From: Nocardia aobensis NBRC 100429
GTDB lineage: Bacteria > Actinomycetota > Actinomycetes > Mycobacteriales > Mycobacteriaceae
Length of the DNA: 64,000 nt
NCBI RefSeq assembly: GCF_000308375.1
Contig: NZ_BAFQ01000010.1
Location: 1 to 64,000, forward strand
Direction of reading: 5' to 3'
Shown: one piece after another, positions 55,786 to 63,279 of the stretch
Layout of the letters: each line of letters begins with the position of its first letter
Position numbering within the stretch: the first letter of the stretch is position 1
The notes under the pieces: generated by a model
What the model saw: the letters and a program-made list of their open reading frames with translations, nothing else
Told to the model about the DNA's origin: nothing
Databases searched by the model: none
Made by a program: the position numbers and the translations under genes

Positions 55786-57270
55786 TCAGCTCGATGCCGG
55801 ACCGTCGTTGGCGGCGGCGCGGCCCGCGCGGCGACCGTAGAAGCTGCCGTCGCCGAGGGAGGTGCCGCTGGCGTAGCCGCCCGCGCAGACGCCGGAGGTG
55901 CAGCGGCCCGCGGCGTACAGGCCGGGGATCGGTTCGCCCGTGACGTGGATGACCCGGGAATCCAGATCGGTGCGCAGGCCGCCGAGGGTGAAGCCGGCGG
56001 TGAAGTTGCGCATGTCGAATCCGGCCACCGGCGTGCCGATCGGCTTCACCCACTCCGGCTTCTTGCCGAGCAGCGGGTCCGAGCCGGATTCGGCGTGCCG
56101 GTTGTAGACCTCGACGGTGGCCTGCAGCGAACCCGCGGGCAGGCCCATATCGCTTTCGAGTTCCTCGACCGTCTCCGCCGCCCAGGTGGGGGGCTGGCGG
56201 AAGAAGGGGCTGCTGGTCTCGGTCTTCAGCGCTTCCTCGAGCGCGGCCTCATCGATGATCAGGTAGGCCTGGTTGTCCTGCTGGATCAGCGTGGCCTGGC
56301 CGATCCGGCCCGGATAGGTGTCCTCGGCGATGTAGCGCTGTCCCCGGCCGTTGACCAGGATGCCGCGAACCATCATCTGCGGATCGCCGAAGAAGGCGAC
56401 CTCGGTGGCGTCCATATGCGCCAGTTCGGCGCCGAGCGCCTGGGCGACCCGGATGCCGATGCCGTCGTGTTCCTCGATCGCGGCGGCGGGCCGGCCGATG
56501 AGTCGCGGCGCGTAGCCCTCGATCATCCGCTGCTCGTAGGCGAAGCTGCCGGTGGCGAGCACCACGCCGCGACGGGCGCGGACGGTGATCTCCTTGCCGT
56601 AGCGCTTGGCCACCACGCCGACGACGCGATTGTCGTCCGCGACCACGAGCCGCTGGATCCGGATGTCGTATTCGGCTCGCACACCGAGGGATTCGGCGGT
56701 GTCGGTGAGCGGCTTCATCAGCATGTAGCCGCCACCCTGCTCGCCGATGCGCTTGTTCTGCATCTGCGGCAGATGCCCGCGCGGGGCGGGGGTGGCGATG
56801 TCCTTGAACGGCGCGGCGTTCTCACCGCCGGAATACATCAGGCCCTCGTCGTGCGGGGGTTCCCAGCCCGGCTCGCCCCAGAATTCCTCCTTGAACGGAA
56901 CCCCTTGGGCGACAAGCCAGTTGAAGTGTTCGACGCTGCCCTGGCAGTAATCGTGGATCTTGGCCTCGTCCACGCCGGGCCCGAGGGCGGCCAGCATGAA
57001 CTTCTCCATGTTCTCCGGGGTGTCGTCGAAACCGAGCGCCTTCTGCAGCGGCGTGCCGCCACCCAGATAGATGAATCCGCCCGACAGGGAGGCCGCACCG
57101 CCCCAGCCGCCGGTGCGCTCGAGCACCAGCACGTCGGCGCCGGCCCGGGCGGCCTCGATCGCCGCGGCGACGCCGGCGATGCCGTATCCCGCGATGACCA
57201 CATCGGCCTCGTAGTCCCAGTCGGTGATATCGGCGGCGGGCTGTGGTCGCACACCCAGGGTGTCGGACAT
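55786..57270 (-). CDS. FAD-binding oxidoreductase of the fumarate reductase / 3-ketosteroid dehydrogenase superfamily
   Basis: The 494-residue flavoprotein begins with ADVVIAGYGIAGVAAAIEAARAGADVLVLERTGGWGGAASLSGGFIYLGGG, the FAD motif and following loop of KstD-like enzymes. It ends with the typical PIPGLYAAGRCTSGVCAGGYASGTSLGDGSFYGRRAG. Proteins of this group introduce or remove C=C bonds in steroids or related cyclic ketones; the true substrate is unknown. ATG at 57270 (MSDTLGVRPQP) is chosen, with GAGGAA upstream. A GTG at 57288 would overlap the previous stop as GTGA. It is the third gene of the leftward operon. Confidence 0.82.
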   Translation of the reverse strand: MSDTLGVRPQPAADITDWDYEADVVIAGYGIAGVAAAIEAARAGADVLVLERTGGWGGAASLSGGFIYLGGGTPLQKALGFDDTPENMEKFMLAALGPGVDEAKIHDYCQGSVEHFNWLVAQGVPFKEEFWGEPGWEPPHDEGLMYSGGENAAPFKDIATPAPRGHLPQMQNKRIGEQGGGYMLMKPLTDTAESLGVRAEYDIRIQRLVVADDNRVVGVVAKRYGKEITVRARRGVVLATGSFAYEQRMIEGYAPRLIGRPAAAIEEHDGIGIRVAQALGAELAHMDATEVAFFGDPQMMVRGILVNGRGQRYIAEDTYPGRIGQATLIQQDNQAYLIIDEAALEEALKTETSSPFFRQPPTWAAETVEELESDMGLPAGSLQATVEVYNRHAESGSDPLLGKKPEWVKPIGTPVAGFDMRNFTAGFTLGGLRTDLDSRVIHVTGEPIPGLYAAGRCTSGVCAGGYASGTSLGDGSFYGRRAGRAAANDGPASS

Positions 57271-57284
57271 GGTGGGTTCGTTCC

Positions 57285-57692
57285 TCACTTCTCGGCGGAC
57301 TTCTTTTCGGCAGCCTTCTTTTCGGCGGCCACGACTTTGCCGACGACGCTGTCGAGCTTGGTCCCGGCGGCCCAGCCGGTGTAGTGGCAGAGGAAGATCG
57401 CGATCTCGCGCAGCTGTTCCTCGGTGAGTTCACCGTTGCGGAGGGCCGCGCTGACCTGGATCTCGGTGACGTCCAGATGTCCCTGCGCGGTCAGCGCGCC
57501 GAGGAGCAGCAGGCGGCGATCACGCACGGACAGTTCCGGGCGGCTCCAGATATCGGCGAACAGGTGATCCGCCGTCACGGCGAAATGGGCGCCGGGTCCG
57601 TCGGATATCTCCCAGCCGTAGACCTCGCTCATCTTGGCCACTCCGCGCGCGCGACGCTGCTCGGGCGTGAGGCCGTCGGTGTCAGCGCTCAT
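57285..57692 (-). CDS. Carboxymuconolactone-decarboxylase-family protein
   Basis: The 135-residue all-helical protein has the CMD fold: FADIWSRPELSVRDRRLLLLGALTAQGHLDVTEIQVSAALRNGELTEEQLREIAIFLCHYTGWAAG. A Cys-His-Tyr in FLCHYTGW occupies the usual active-site helix, while the CxxC of AhpD is absent. A Lys/Ala/Glu tail of 15 residues (AAEKKAAEKKSAEK) follows. It could be a decarboxylase, a lactonase-like enzyme or a thiol-peroxidase relative. It overlaps the upstream dehydrogenase by 11 bases, so translation is coupled. Confidence 0.85.
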   Translation of the reverse strand: MSADTDGLTPEQRRARGVAKMSEVYGWEISDGPGAHFAVTADHLFADIWSRPELSVRDRRLLLLGALTAQGHLDVTEIQVSAALRNGELTEEQLREIAIFLCHYTGWAAGTKLDSVVGKVVAAEKKAAEKKSAEK

Positions 57693-58605
57693 TGCTCTCC
57701 TCCGAAGTGTCGGTGCGCGCGGCCCGGGAAACTTCGCCGGGCCCGACGCCGAGGCCGTCGCCGAGACCGCTCAAAGCCATTCGGGCGAAGGGCAATTCGA
57801 CGCCGAGCCGCTCGCCCAGGGCCAGGGCCAGCGACAGATCCTTCTCGCCGAGGTCGCGGGTGTGGGTGAAGATCGAATGCCAGAAGTCGTCCGCGGCGAT
57901 CGGCTCGGTGGTGTCGCGCAGCATGATCGCGCCCGCACCGCCGGTGATGGCATCCGAATGCCGGACCACCTTGCCCAGGTCGACGATGTTCAGCCCGGCC
58001 GCCTCGGCCAGTCGCTGGGCTTCCGCGGTGGCCGTGAACGAGACGAAATGCAGCAGGTTGCGGGCCAGTTTCATCCGGGTGCCGGCGCCGACCTCGCCCG
58101 CGTGCACCACCAGTTCGGCCCAGTAGCCGAACGGTTCGCGCACCTTCTCGAAGGCGGCGGCGCTGCCGCCCACCATGACCGCGAGCGACCCCTTCTTCGC
58201 CCCCGCGCCGCCACCACTGACCGGGGCGTCGACGAAGTCCACCTCGTGTCCGGCGCAGATGCCGGCGAGTTCGACCGCGGTCCGGTCGCTGATGGTCGAA
58301 TGCACGGCGATCACCGTGCCGGGGCGCGCGGTGCTCAGCAGTCCGTCCGGACCGGTGACCACGGATCGGACCTGCTCGTCGTTCAGGACGACCACCGAGA
58401 TCACCCCGGCACGTTCGGCGACCTCGGCCGCCGTCTTCGCCGGTTCGGCGCCGCCGTCGACGAACGGCTGTACGGCCTCCGCCCGGGTGTCGCAGACGAT
58501 GAGGCCACCGGGGCGGTTCAGCAGCCGCTCGGCCATCGGCGCACCCATATTGCCGAGGCCGATGAAGCCCGCGGCGCTGGTGCTGTCGTTCGTGGACCCG
58601 CTCAT
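57682..58605 (-). CDS. NAD(P)-dependent beta-hydroxyacid dehydrogenase (3-hydroxyisobutyrate dehydrogenase-like)
   Basis: The 307-residue protein has the Rossmann motif GFIGLGNMGAPMAERLL, then DAPVSGGGAGAKKGSLAVMVGG, the substrate-binding signature of this superfamily. The catalytic Lys is in GAGTRMKLARNLLHF. The family oxidises 3-hydroxy acids such as 3-hydroxyisobutyrate or tartronate semialdehyde. It is the first gene of the leftward operon. ATG at 58605 has GAAAGG eight bases upstream. The promoter 20-60 bases upstream carries a copy of the TetR palindrome and a KstR-like box. Confidence 0.88.
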   Translation of the reverse strand: MSGSTNDSTSAAGFIGLGNMGAPMAERLLNRPGGLIVCDTRAEAVQPFVDGGAEPAKTAAEVAERAGVISVVVLNDEQVRSVVTGPDGLLSTARPGTVIAVHSTISDRTAVELAGICAGHEVDFVDAPVSGGGAGAKKGSLAVMVGGSAAAFEKVREPFGYWAELVVHAGEVGAGTRMKLARNLLHFVSFTATAEAQRLAEAAGLNIVDLGKVVRHSDAITGGAGAIMLRDTTEPIAADDFWHSIFTHTRDLGEKDLSLALALGERLGVELPFARMALSGLGDGLGVGPGEVSRAARTDTSEESNER

Positions 58606-58624
58606 GGGTACCTTTCGGAGCTGT

Positions 58625-58683
58625 CTGGACACGTGTACGGAACTATAGGTTCGACTCTGATCTTGGCGCAAGAACTTGTTTCA
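58625..58683 (-). promoter_or_regulatory. Leftward cluster promoter with TetR palindrome and KstR-like box
   Basis: On the minus strand TTGCGC (58666-58671) and TATAGT (58642-58647) form a -35/-10 pair, 18 bases apart. TCTGGACACGTGTACGG (58624-58640) lies right after the -10 and covers the start point. Its reverse complement CCGTACACGTGTCCAGA matches the TetR palindrome. TGAAACAAGTTCTT (58670-58683, minus strand) touches the -35 and fits TnnAACnnGTTnnA in all but the last base. Confidence 0.6.
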
Positions 58684-58790
58684 ATTCCGCGGCTGTGCCG
58701 AGGGTGTGGAATCGGCGCCGACCACGGCGTGGACGGCCCGCGGCACACTGGTCGAACGACCGCTTCCCGGTGGCAAAAATAGTCGATCCA

Positions 58791-58846
58791 TTGTCGGCCC
58801 CCGCTTGCGGTGGTACCGTCCAGACACATGTCCAGCGATGTGTCTT
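58791..58846 (+). promoter_or_regulatory. Rightward cluster promoter with TetR palindrome
   Basis: TTGTCG (58791-58796) and TACCGT (58814-58819) are 17 bases apart. CCAGACACATGTCCAG (58820-58835) follows directly and covers the predicted start point, as at the leftward promoter. A further half-site GATGTGTCT lies at 58837-58845. The resulting leader to the NTF2-like gene is about 180 bases and holds no ORF that I can support. Confidence 0.6.
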
Positions 58847-59004
58847 TCGCGCCTGTCCGCGAGGGATATCCCGGCCTGAACTCGTTCTCGAAAACGGGCT
58901 GACGGACCACGACGTTCGCGGTCGCCGCAGCCCGGTGACCGCCCGGATCAGGCCACGCCGGAGATCGGCGCCGGCCCTCGACACAGAATGTGAAGGAAGC
59001 TGCG

Positions 59005-59553
59005 ATGTCCGGTTTTTCCCGGGACGAACTCGACGAGATGGTCCGCCGCTGGGTGGTCGAGAACGAACGCTGCGAGGCGGCGGGCGACTGGCGGCCGCTG
59101 GCCGACATGTACACCGAGGACGCCACCTACGGCTGGAACTACGGCCCGACCCAGGAGTTCATGGCGGTGGGCCGCGAGGAGATCCGCGAACTCGCGCTGG
59201 GGCAGGAGATGGACGGCCTCGAGGGCTGGACCTACCCGTACCAGGAATTCGTCGTCGACGAGCGCAGCGGCAACGTGATCGGACTGTGGAAACAGGTCAA
59301 CGAGAACACCCGCCCCGACGGGAGCCACTACAGCCCGGAGGGCATCGGCGGCAGCTGGTTCCGCTACGGTGGCGACTTCCAATGGTCGTGGCAGCGTGAC
59401 TTTTTCGACTTCGGCAACGTCTCCGCGCTGTTCGTGGAGATGATCACCGCGAACGCGCTCTCGGAGGGTATGCAGAAGCGGATCGAGCGTTCGGGCGCCG
59501 GGCCGCTGCCGGGCTGGTACAAGATCGGCGAGTCGCCGGTCCCGCTGTGGTGA
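59005..59553 (+). CDS. NTF2-like (SnoaL-type) protein
   Basis: The 182-residue protein has the NTF2 pattern: helix SRDELDEMVRRWVVENERCEAAGDWRPLADMYTEDATYGWNYGP, then VGREEIRELALGQ and the strands EFVVDERSGNVIGLWKQVNEN and GIGGSWFRYGGDFQWSWQRDFFD. It is longer than typical SnoaL proteins and rich in Trp. Such proteins often act as isomerases, hydratases or dehydratases on polycyclic substrates. ATG at 59005 has GAAGGAAG before it. It is the first gene of the rightward operon, five bases upstream of the next start. Confidence 0.8.
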   Translation: MSGFSRDELDEMVRRWVVENERCEAAGDWRPLADMYTEDATYGWNYGPTQEFMAVGREEIRELALGQEMDGLEGWTYPYQEFVVDERSGNVIGLWKQVNENTRPDGSHYSPEGIGGSWFRYGGDFQWSWQRDFFDFGNVSALFVEMITANALSEGMQKRIERSGAGPLPGWYKIGESPVPLW

Positions 59554-59558
59554 GCTCC

Positions 59559-60800
59559 ATGAGCGCGAGTCGCTTCGCCACACTGAGCCGGGAGCAGCTG
59601 GCGGCCCTGGTGCCCGAACTGCTGCTGTGCGGGCATCTCATCGATCGCTCGGGGATGGCGCATTCGATCGGGGCCTTCGGCCGCGACGGGATGGCCGAGG
59701 TCGCGATCGAGGAATGGCAACTGGCCAGCCCGATCTACACCCGCCGGATGCGCGCGGCCCTCGACATCCCCGGCGACGGCGTCGTCACCATATTCAAAGG
59801 GCTGCAACTGGATATCGGCGCGCCGCCGCAGTTCATGGACTTCCGGTTCCGCGTCGACGACGACCACAACGGCGAGTTCTGGCTCGACCACTGCGGCGCG
59901 CTCGCCGACGTCGAGCCGATGGGTGAGGACTACGTGGTGGCCATGTGCCACACCATCGAGGACCCCACCTTCGACGCGACCGCACTGGCCACCAATCCGC
60001 ACGCGCAGGTGCGCCCGATCCACCGGCCGCCCCGGCAGCCGGCCGATCGAGTGCCGGTGTGCGCGTGGACGGTTCGCATCGATCCCGGCAACGAACCGCC
60101 CGCGGTTCCGCGCAATGCGGCGCGCATGGCCGAATTCGCCGCTGTCGATATCGAATTGGCGCCGATCGAAGCCGGCGGCCCGGGGCGGTCGGACTACCGC
60201 GGGCCGCTGCTGAGCGATATCGACTTCGCGGATTTCTCGCAGTCGGCGCTGGTCCGGATGGCCGACGAGGTATGCCTGCAGCAGCATCTGCTGAACCTCG
60301 GATTCCTGATCGCGGTCGGCGAGCGCGCGGATGCGGAGACCACCGCCGCGATCGCGCGCAAACAGTTCACCGGGATCGCCGGGCTCACCTCCGAACGCCT
60401 GCGGGCGCTCCTCGGCCTCGGTACCGGCTTCGAAGACCTCGCTCAGGTCCTGCGCCTGCATCCGGCGTGGAATCCACTGCCCTACGTCGACATGCAGGTC
60501 GACGCCTATCACGATTCCGCGATCCTGCGCATCGCGCGCGACAGCCCGGGCGTACGCGACGGCGGCTGGCCGGCCGCGGTCGACGCCGAACATCTGGAGC
60601 CGCTGGCCGCCATGGTGCGCGGGGTGAACCCGCGGTTCGACATGCATGCCCGCGAGGGTGACGAGCGTGAACTCGTCGTCGAGATCACCGCCGCCGCAAC
60701 GCCTTTCCGGGAGTCGCCGGAGGTCGCGATCACTCGGTTCAGCACCGGGGCGGACTTCCACTTCAGCCCCCGGCAGTCGCTGCCGCTGACGGTCGTCTGA
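59559..60800 (+). CDS. Uncharacterised protein of the catabolic cluster
   Basis: I do not recognise a family for this 413-residue soluble protein. The N-terminal 60 residues (LSREQLAALVPELLLCGHLIDRSGMAHSIG) are helical. A strand-rich part follows, with FKGLQLDIGAPPQFMDFRFRVDDDHNGEFWLDHCGALADVEPMG and YVVAMCHTIEDPTFDATALATNPHAQVRPIHRPPRQ. His, Cys and Asp residues in WLDHCGA and MCHTIEDP are candidates for a metal or active site. The C-terminal half repeats short helices. ATG at 59559 is likely; GTG at 59550 would overlap the previous stop as GTGA. It sits between an NTF2-like gene and an acyl-CoA ligase gene. Confidence 0.7.
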   Translation: MSASRFATLSREQLAALVPELLLCGHLIDRSGMAHSIGAFGRDGMAEVAIEEWQLASPIYTRRMRAALDIPGDGVVTIFKGLQLDIGAPPQFMDFRFRVDDDHNGEFWLDHCGALADVEPMGEDYVVAMCHTIEDPTFDATALATNPHAQVRPIHRPPRQPADRVPVCAWTVRIDPGNEPPAVPRNAARMAEFAAVDIELAPIEAGGPGRSDYRGPLLSDIDFADFSQSALVRMADEVCLQQHLLNLGFLIAVGERADAETTAAIARKQFTGIAGLTSERLRALLGLGTGFEDLAQVLRLHPAWNPLPYVDMQVDAYHDSAILRIARDSPGVRDGGWPAAVDAEHLEPLAAMVRGVNPRFDMHAREGDERELVVEITAAATPFRESPEVAITRFSTGADFHFSPRQSLPLTVV

Positions 60801-60845
60801 CCGCCCTCAGTCCCGAACCGCCGCAATCGACGAGAGATCTCAGAT

Positions 60846-62459
60846 ATGCCGAACAATTTCGCCGACCTGTTCGAGCACGCCGTGGACGCCATGCCGGATC
60901 GGGTGGCGCTGATTCAGGGCGAGCGCCGGGTCACCTATCAGGACCTGGAACGCCGCGCCAATCAGCTCGCCCACCACTTCGCCGCGGTGGGGCTGGGGGA
61001 GGGCAGCCACATCGGCTTCCAGATGCACAACAGCATCGAGACGATGGAAACGCTGATCGCCGCCTTCAAGATCCGGGCGGTCCCGATCAACATCAACTAC
61101 CGCTACGGCGCGGACGAACTGCGCTACGTCTACGACAACGCCGACCTCGAGGCGGTGGTGCACCACCGGTGCTACGCGCAGGTCGTGGATCAGGTGCGTC
61201 CGCAGGTGACCACGCTGCGCCATGCCTTCGTCGTCGACGACGATCAGGGCGGTGAGGGCCTTCCCAGCGAATCGACCCCGTACGCCGACGCCTTCGAAAG
61301 CACCTCCACCGCACGTGATTTCGGTGAGCGCAGCGCCGACGACCTGTTCATGATGTACACCGGCGGCACCACCGGCATGCCCAAGGGCGTGATGTGGCGC
61401 CAAGAGGACATGTGGCGGGTGCTCGGCGGCGGCATCGACTTCTACACGAATGTGCCGGTGGCCGACGAGTTCGAACAGTCCCGGGTCGGATCGCAGAACG
61501 ACCCGCTGCGCTGGCTACTGCTGCCGCCCCTGATCCACGCCGCGGCGCTGATGCCCACCTTCACCGCGCTGTGGTCGGGCAATACCGTCGTGTACGAGCC
61601 GCGCTTCGACGCCGACCGGGTCTGGCAGGTGGTGGCGGCCCAGCGGGTCAACATCGTGGTCATCACCGGTGACGCCATGGCGCGGCCGCTGCTCAACTCC
61701 TATCGGCAGGCACCGGTGGACGCCTCCTCGGTGGTCGCGCTGGCCTCCGGTGCGGCGCTGCTGTCGCAGCCGGTGAAGAACGAGATGCTGGAGCTGTTCC
61801 CGCATGCGGTGATCACCGATTCGATCGGGTCCTCCGAAACCGGATTCGGTGGCATCGGCGTGGCACAGAAGGACGACGACCCGTCCCGCGGGCCGCGTGT
61901 CCAGACCGGACGCGGCGCGGTCGTGGTGAACGAGGAGGGCCGGGAGGTGGCGCCCGGCGAAGAGGGCTGGATGGCCAAGAAGGGCTCGGTGCCCCTCGGC
62001 TACTACAAGGACCAGGCCAAGTCCGACAAGCTGTTCAAGACCGTCGACGGCGTCCGCATGGTCATCACCGACGACCGCGCGCGGGTGGAGGCCGACGGCA
62101 CCATCACCCTGATCGGCCGCGGCAACATGGTGATCAACACCGGCGGCGAGAAGGTGTTCGTCGAAGAGGTGGAGGCCGTCGTCAAGGCCCACGACGGCGT
62201 CTACGACGTGGTGGTCATCGGAGTTCCACACGAGCGCTGGGGCCATCAGGTCGCGGCGGTGGTGTCGATCGCCGGCGCCGATCCGCTCGATTTCGCCGAC
62301 CTCGAGGCGCACGTCCGCAAACACCTCGCCGGATACAAACTGCCGCGCAGCATCTGGGTGGTCGACGCGGTGGGGCGCACACCCAGCGGCAAACCGGACT
62401 ACCGGTGGGCGAAAGGCCATGCCGAATCCCACCCGCCGACCTACACCGTCGGCTCCTGA
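60846..62459 (+). CDS. Acyl-CoA synthetase, FadD19-like
   Basis: The 537-residue ANL-family ligase activates a carboxylic acid with ATP and CoA. The AMP motif is YTGGTTGMPKGVMWR (171-185). Other shared stretches are DFGERSADDLF, VVITGDAMARPLLNSY and VITDSIGSSETGFGG. The end, LAGYKLPRSIWVVDAVGRTPSGKPDYRWAK, carries the catalytic Lys. These closely resemble FadD19, the ligase for the cholesterol C8 side chain, as I recall it, which points to a steroid or branched isoprenoid acid as substrate. The ATG at 60846 follows GACGAGAGATCTCAGAT. It is part of the rightward operon. Confidence 0.85.
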   Translation: MPNNFADLFEHAVDAMPDRVALIQGERRVTYQDLERRANQLAHHFAAVGLGEGSHIGFQMHNSIETMETLIAAFKIRAVPININYRYGADELRYVYDNADLEAVVHHRCYAQVVDQVRPQVTTLRHAFVVDDDQGGEGLPSESTPYADAFESTSTARDFGERSADDLFMMYTGGTTGMPKGVMWRQEDMWRVLGGGIDFYTNVPVADEFEQSRVGSQNDPLRWLLLPPLIHAAALMPTFTALWSGNTVVYEPRFDADRVWQVVAAQRVNIVVITGDAMARPLLNSYRQAPVDASSVVALASGAALLSQPVKNEMLELFPHAVITDSIGSSETGFGGIGVAQKDDDPSRGPRVQTGRGAVVVNEEGREVAPGEEGWMAKKGSVPLGYYKDQAKSDKLFKTVDGVRMVITDDRARVEADGTITLIGRGNMVINTGGEKVFVEEVEAVVKAHDGVYDVVVIGVPHERWGHQVAAVVSIAGADPLDFADLEAHVRKHLAGYKLPRSIWVVDAVGRTPSGKPDYRWAKGHAESHPPTYTVGS

Positions 62460-62570
62460 ATCCTGTCGGGCCCCCGCGCCGGACGTCGCTGTCGCGGCGT
62501 TCGGCGCAGCCGTGTCCGGGCGATCTCGGTGAGTGGGATTTCCGGGGCGAGAGGGCCTGCCGAATCAGAC

Positions 62571-62584
62571 TGGAACGTGTTCTA
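62571..62584. promoter_or_regulatory. KstR-like operator before the ADC-family gene
   Basis: TGGAACGTGTTCTA fits TnnAACnnGTTnnA at every fixed position. It ends three bases before the GGAGG ribosome site of the next gene and implies an internal promoter for the last two genes of the cluster. Confidence 0.65.
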
Positions 62585-62601
62585 CTTGGAGGATGACAGC
62601 G

Positions 62602-63279
62602 GTGCATTCCGTACTCGGTGAAAAAGTCAGGATGCCGGTCGAGATCCGCGACGCCGACGCCTGCGCGGCGACATTTCTCGTCGACGCGGCAGCGGCCCGG
62701 GAGATCGTGGCGCCGACCGGACTCGAGCCACTCACGGTCGCCGGACGCGGGGTGTGCTCGCTGGTCTTCGTGCGCTACGTGGACGGCGACCTGGGCCCCT
62801 ATCACGAATTCGGCCTCACCCTCATGGTGCGCGGCCGGGATCGGGACCTCGGTGTCTACATCCCGTGGCTGCCGGTGAACCAGACCTTCACCTGCGCGGC
62901 GGGCCGCGAGATCTGGGGCTTCCCCAAGGAGATCGCCGATATCCGGATCACGCCGGTGCGTCGCGGCAAGCGCTGCGAGGTCCGCATCGACGATCGCCTG
63001 GTGGTGGCGATGGAGGTCGGTGGCGGGGTGCCGTCCCCCGGCGGCATGGGCGGCGCGTCGATCGCGGCCTACACCCATATGGACGGCATCCTGCGCCGCA
63101 CGCCATGGGTGATGAACCCGTCGCAGGTGCGAATGGGGCTGGGCGGCACCAGGATCGAGCTCGGTGATCATCCCGTCGCCGAACAGATGCGCGCCCTGGG
63201 GTTGCCCAAGCGCGCACTCTTCAGCAGCCGGATCGGACTGCTGCGCATGACTTTCGAAGACGCGGTGGAGGTTCGATGA
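62602..63279 (+). CDS. Acetoacetate-decarboxylase-fold protein
   Basis: The 225-residue protein has the ADC fold: a double-barrel beginning VRMPVEIRDADACAATFLVDAAAAREIV, then VFVRYVDGDLGPYHEFGLTLMVRGRDRDLGVYIPWLPVNQTFTCAAGREIWGFPKEIADI. True acetoacetate decarboxylases use a Lys as Schiff base; here Lys in WGFPKEIADI is the candidate. Members also act as dehydratases or lactone-forming enzymes. GTG at 62602 is preferred because GGAGG (62588-62592) is nine bases before it, while ATG at 62593 touches it. The stop overlaps the next ATG as ATGA. A KstR-like box lies just upstream. Confidence 0.82.
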   Translation: MHSVLGEKVRMPVEIRDADACAATFLVDAAAAREIVAPTGLEPLTVAGRGVCSLVFVRYVDGDLGPYHEFGLTLMVRGRDRDLGVYIPWLPVNQTFTCAAGREIWGFPKEIADIRITPVRRGKRCEVRIDDRLVVAMEVGGGVPSPGGMGGASIAAYTHMDGILRRTPWVMNPSQVRMGLGGTRIELGDHPVAEQMRALGLPKRALFSSRIGLLRMTFEDAVEVR

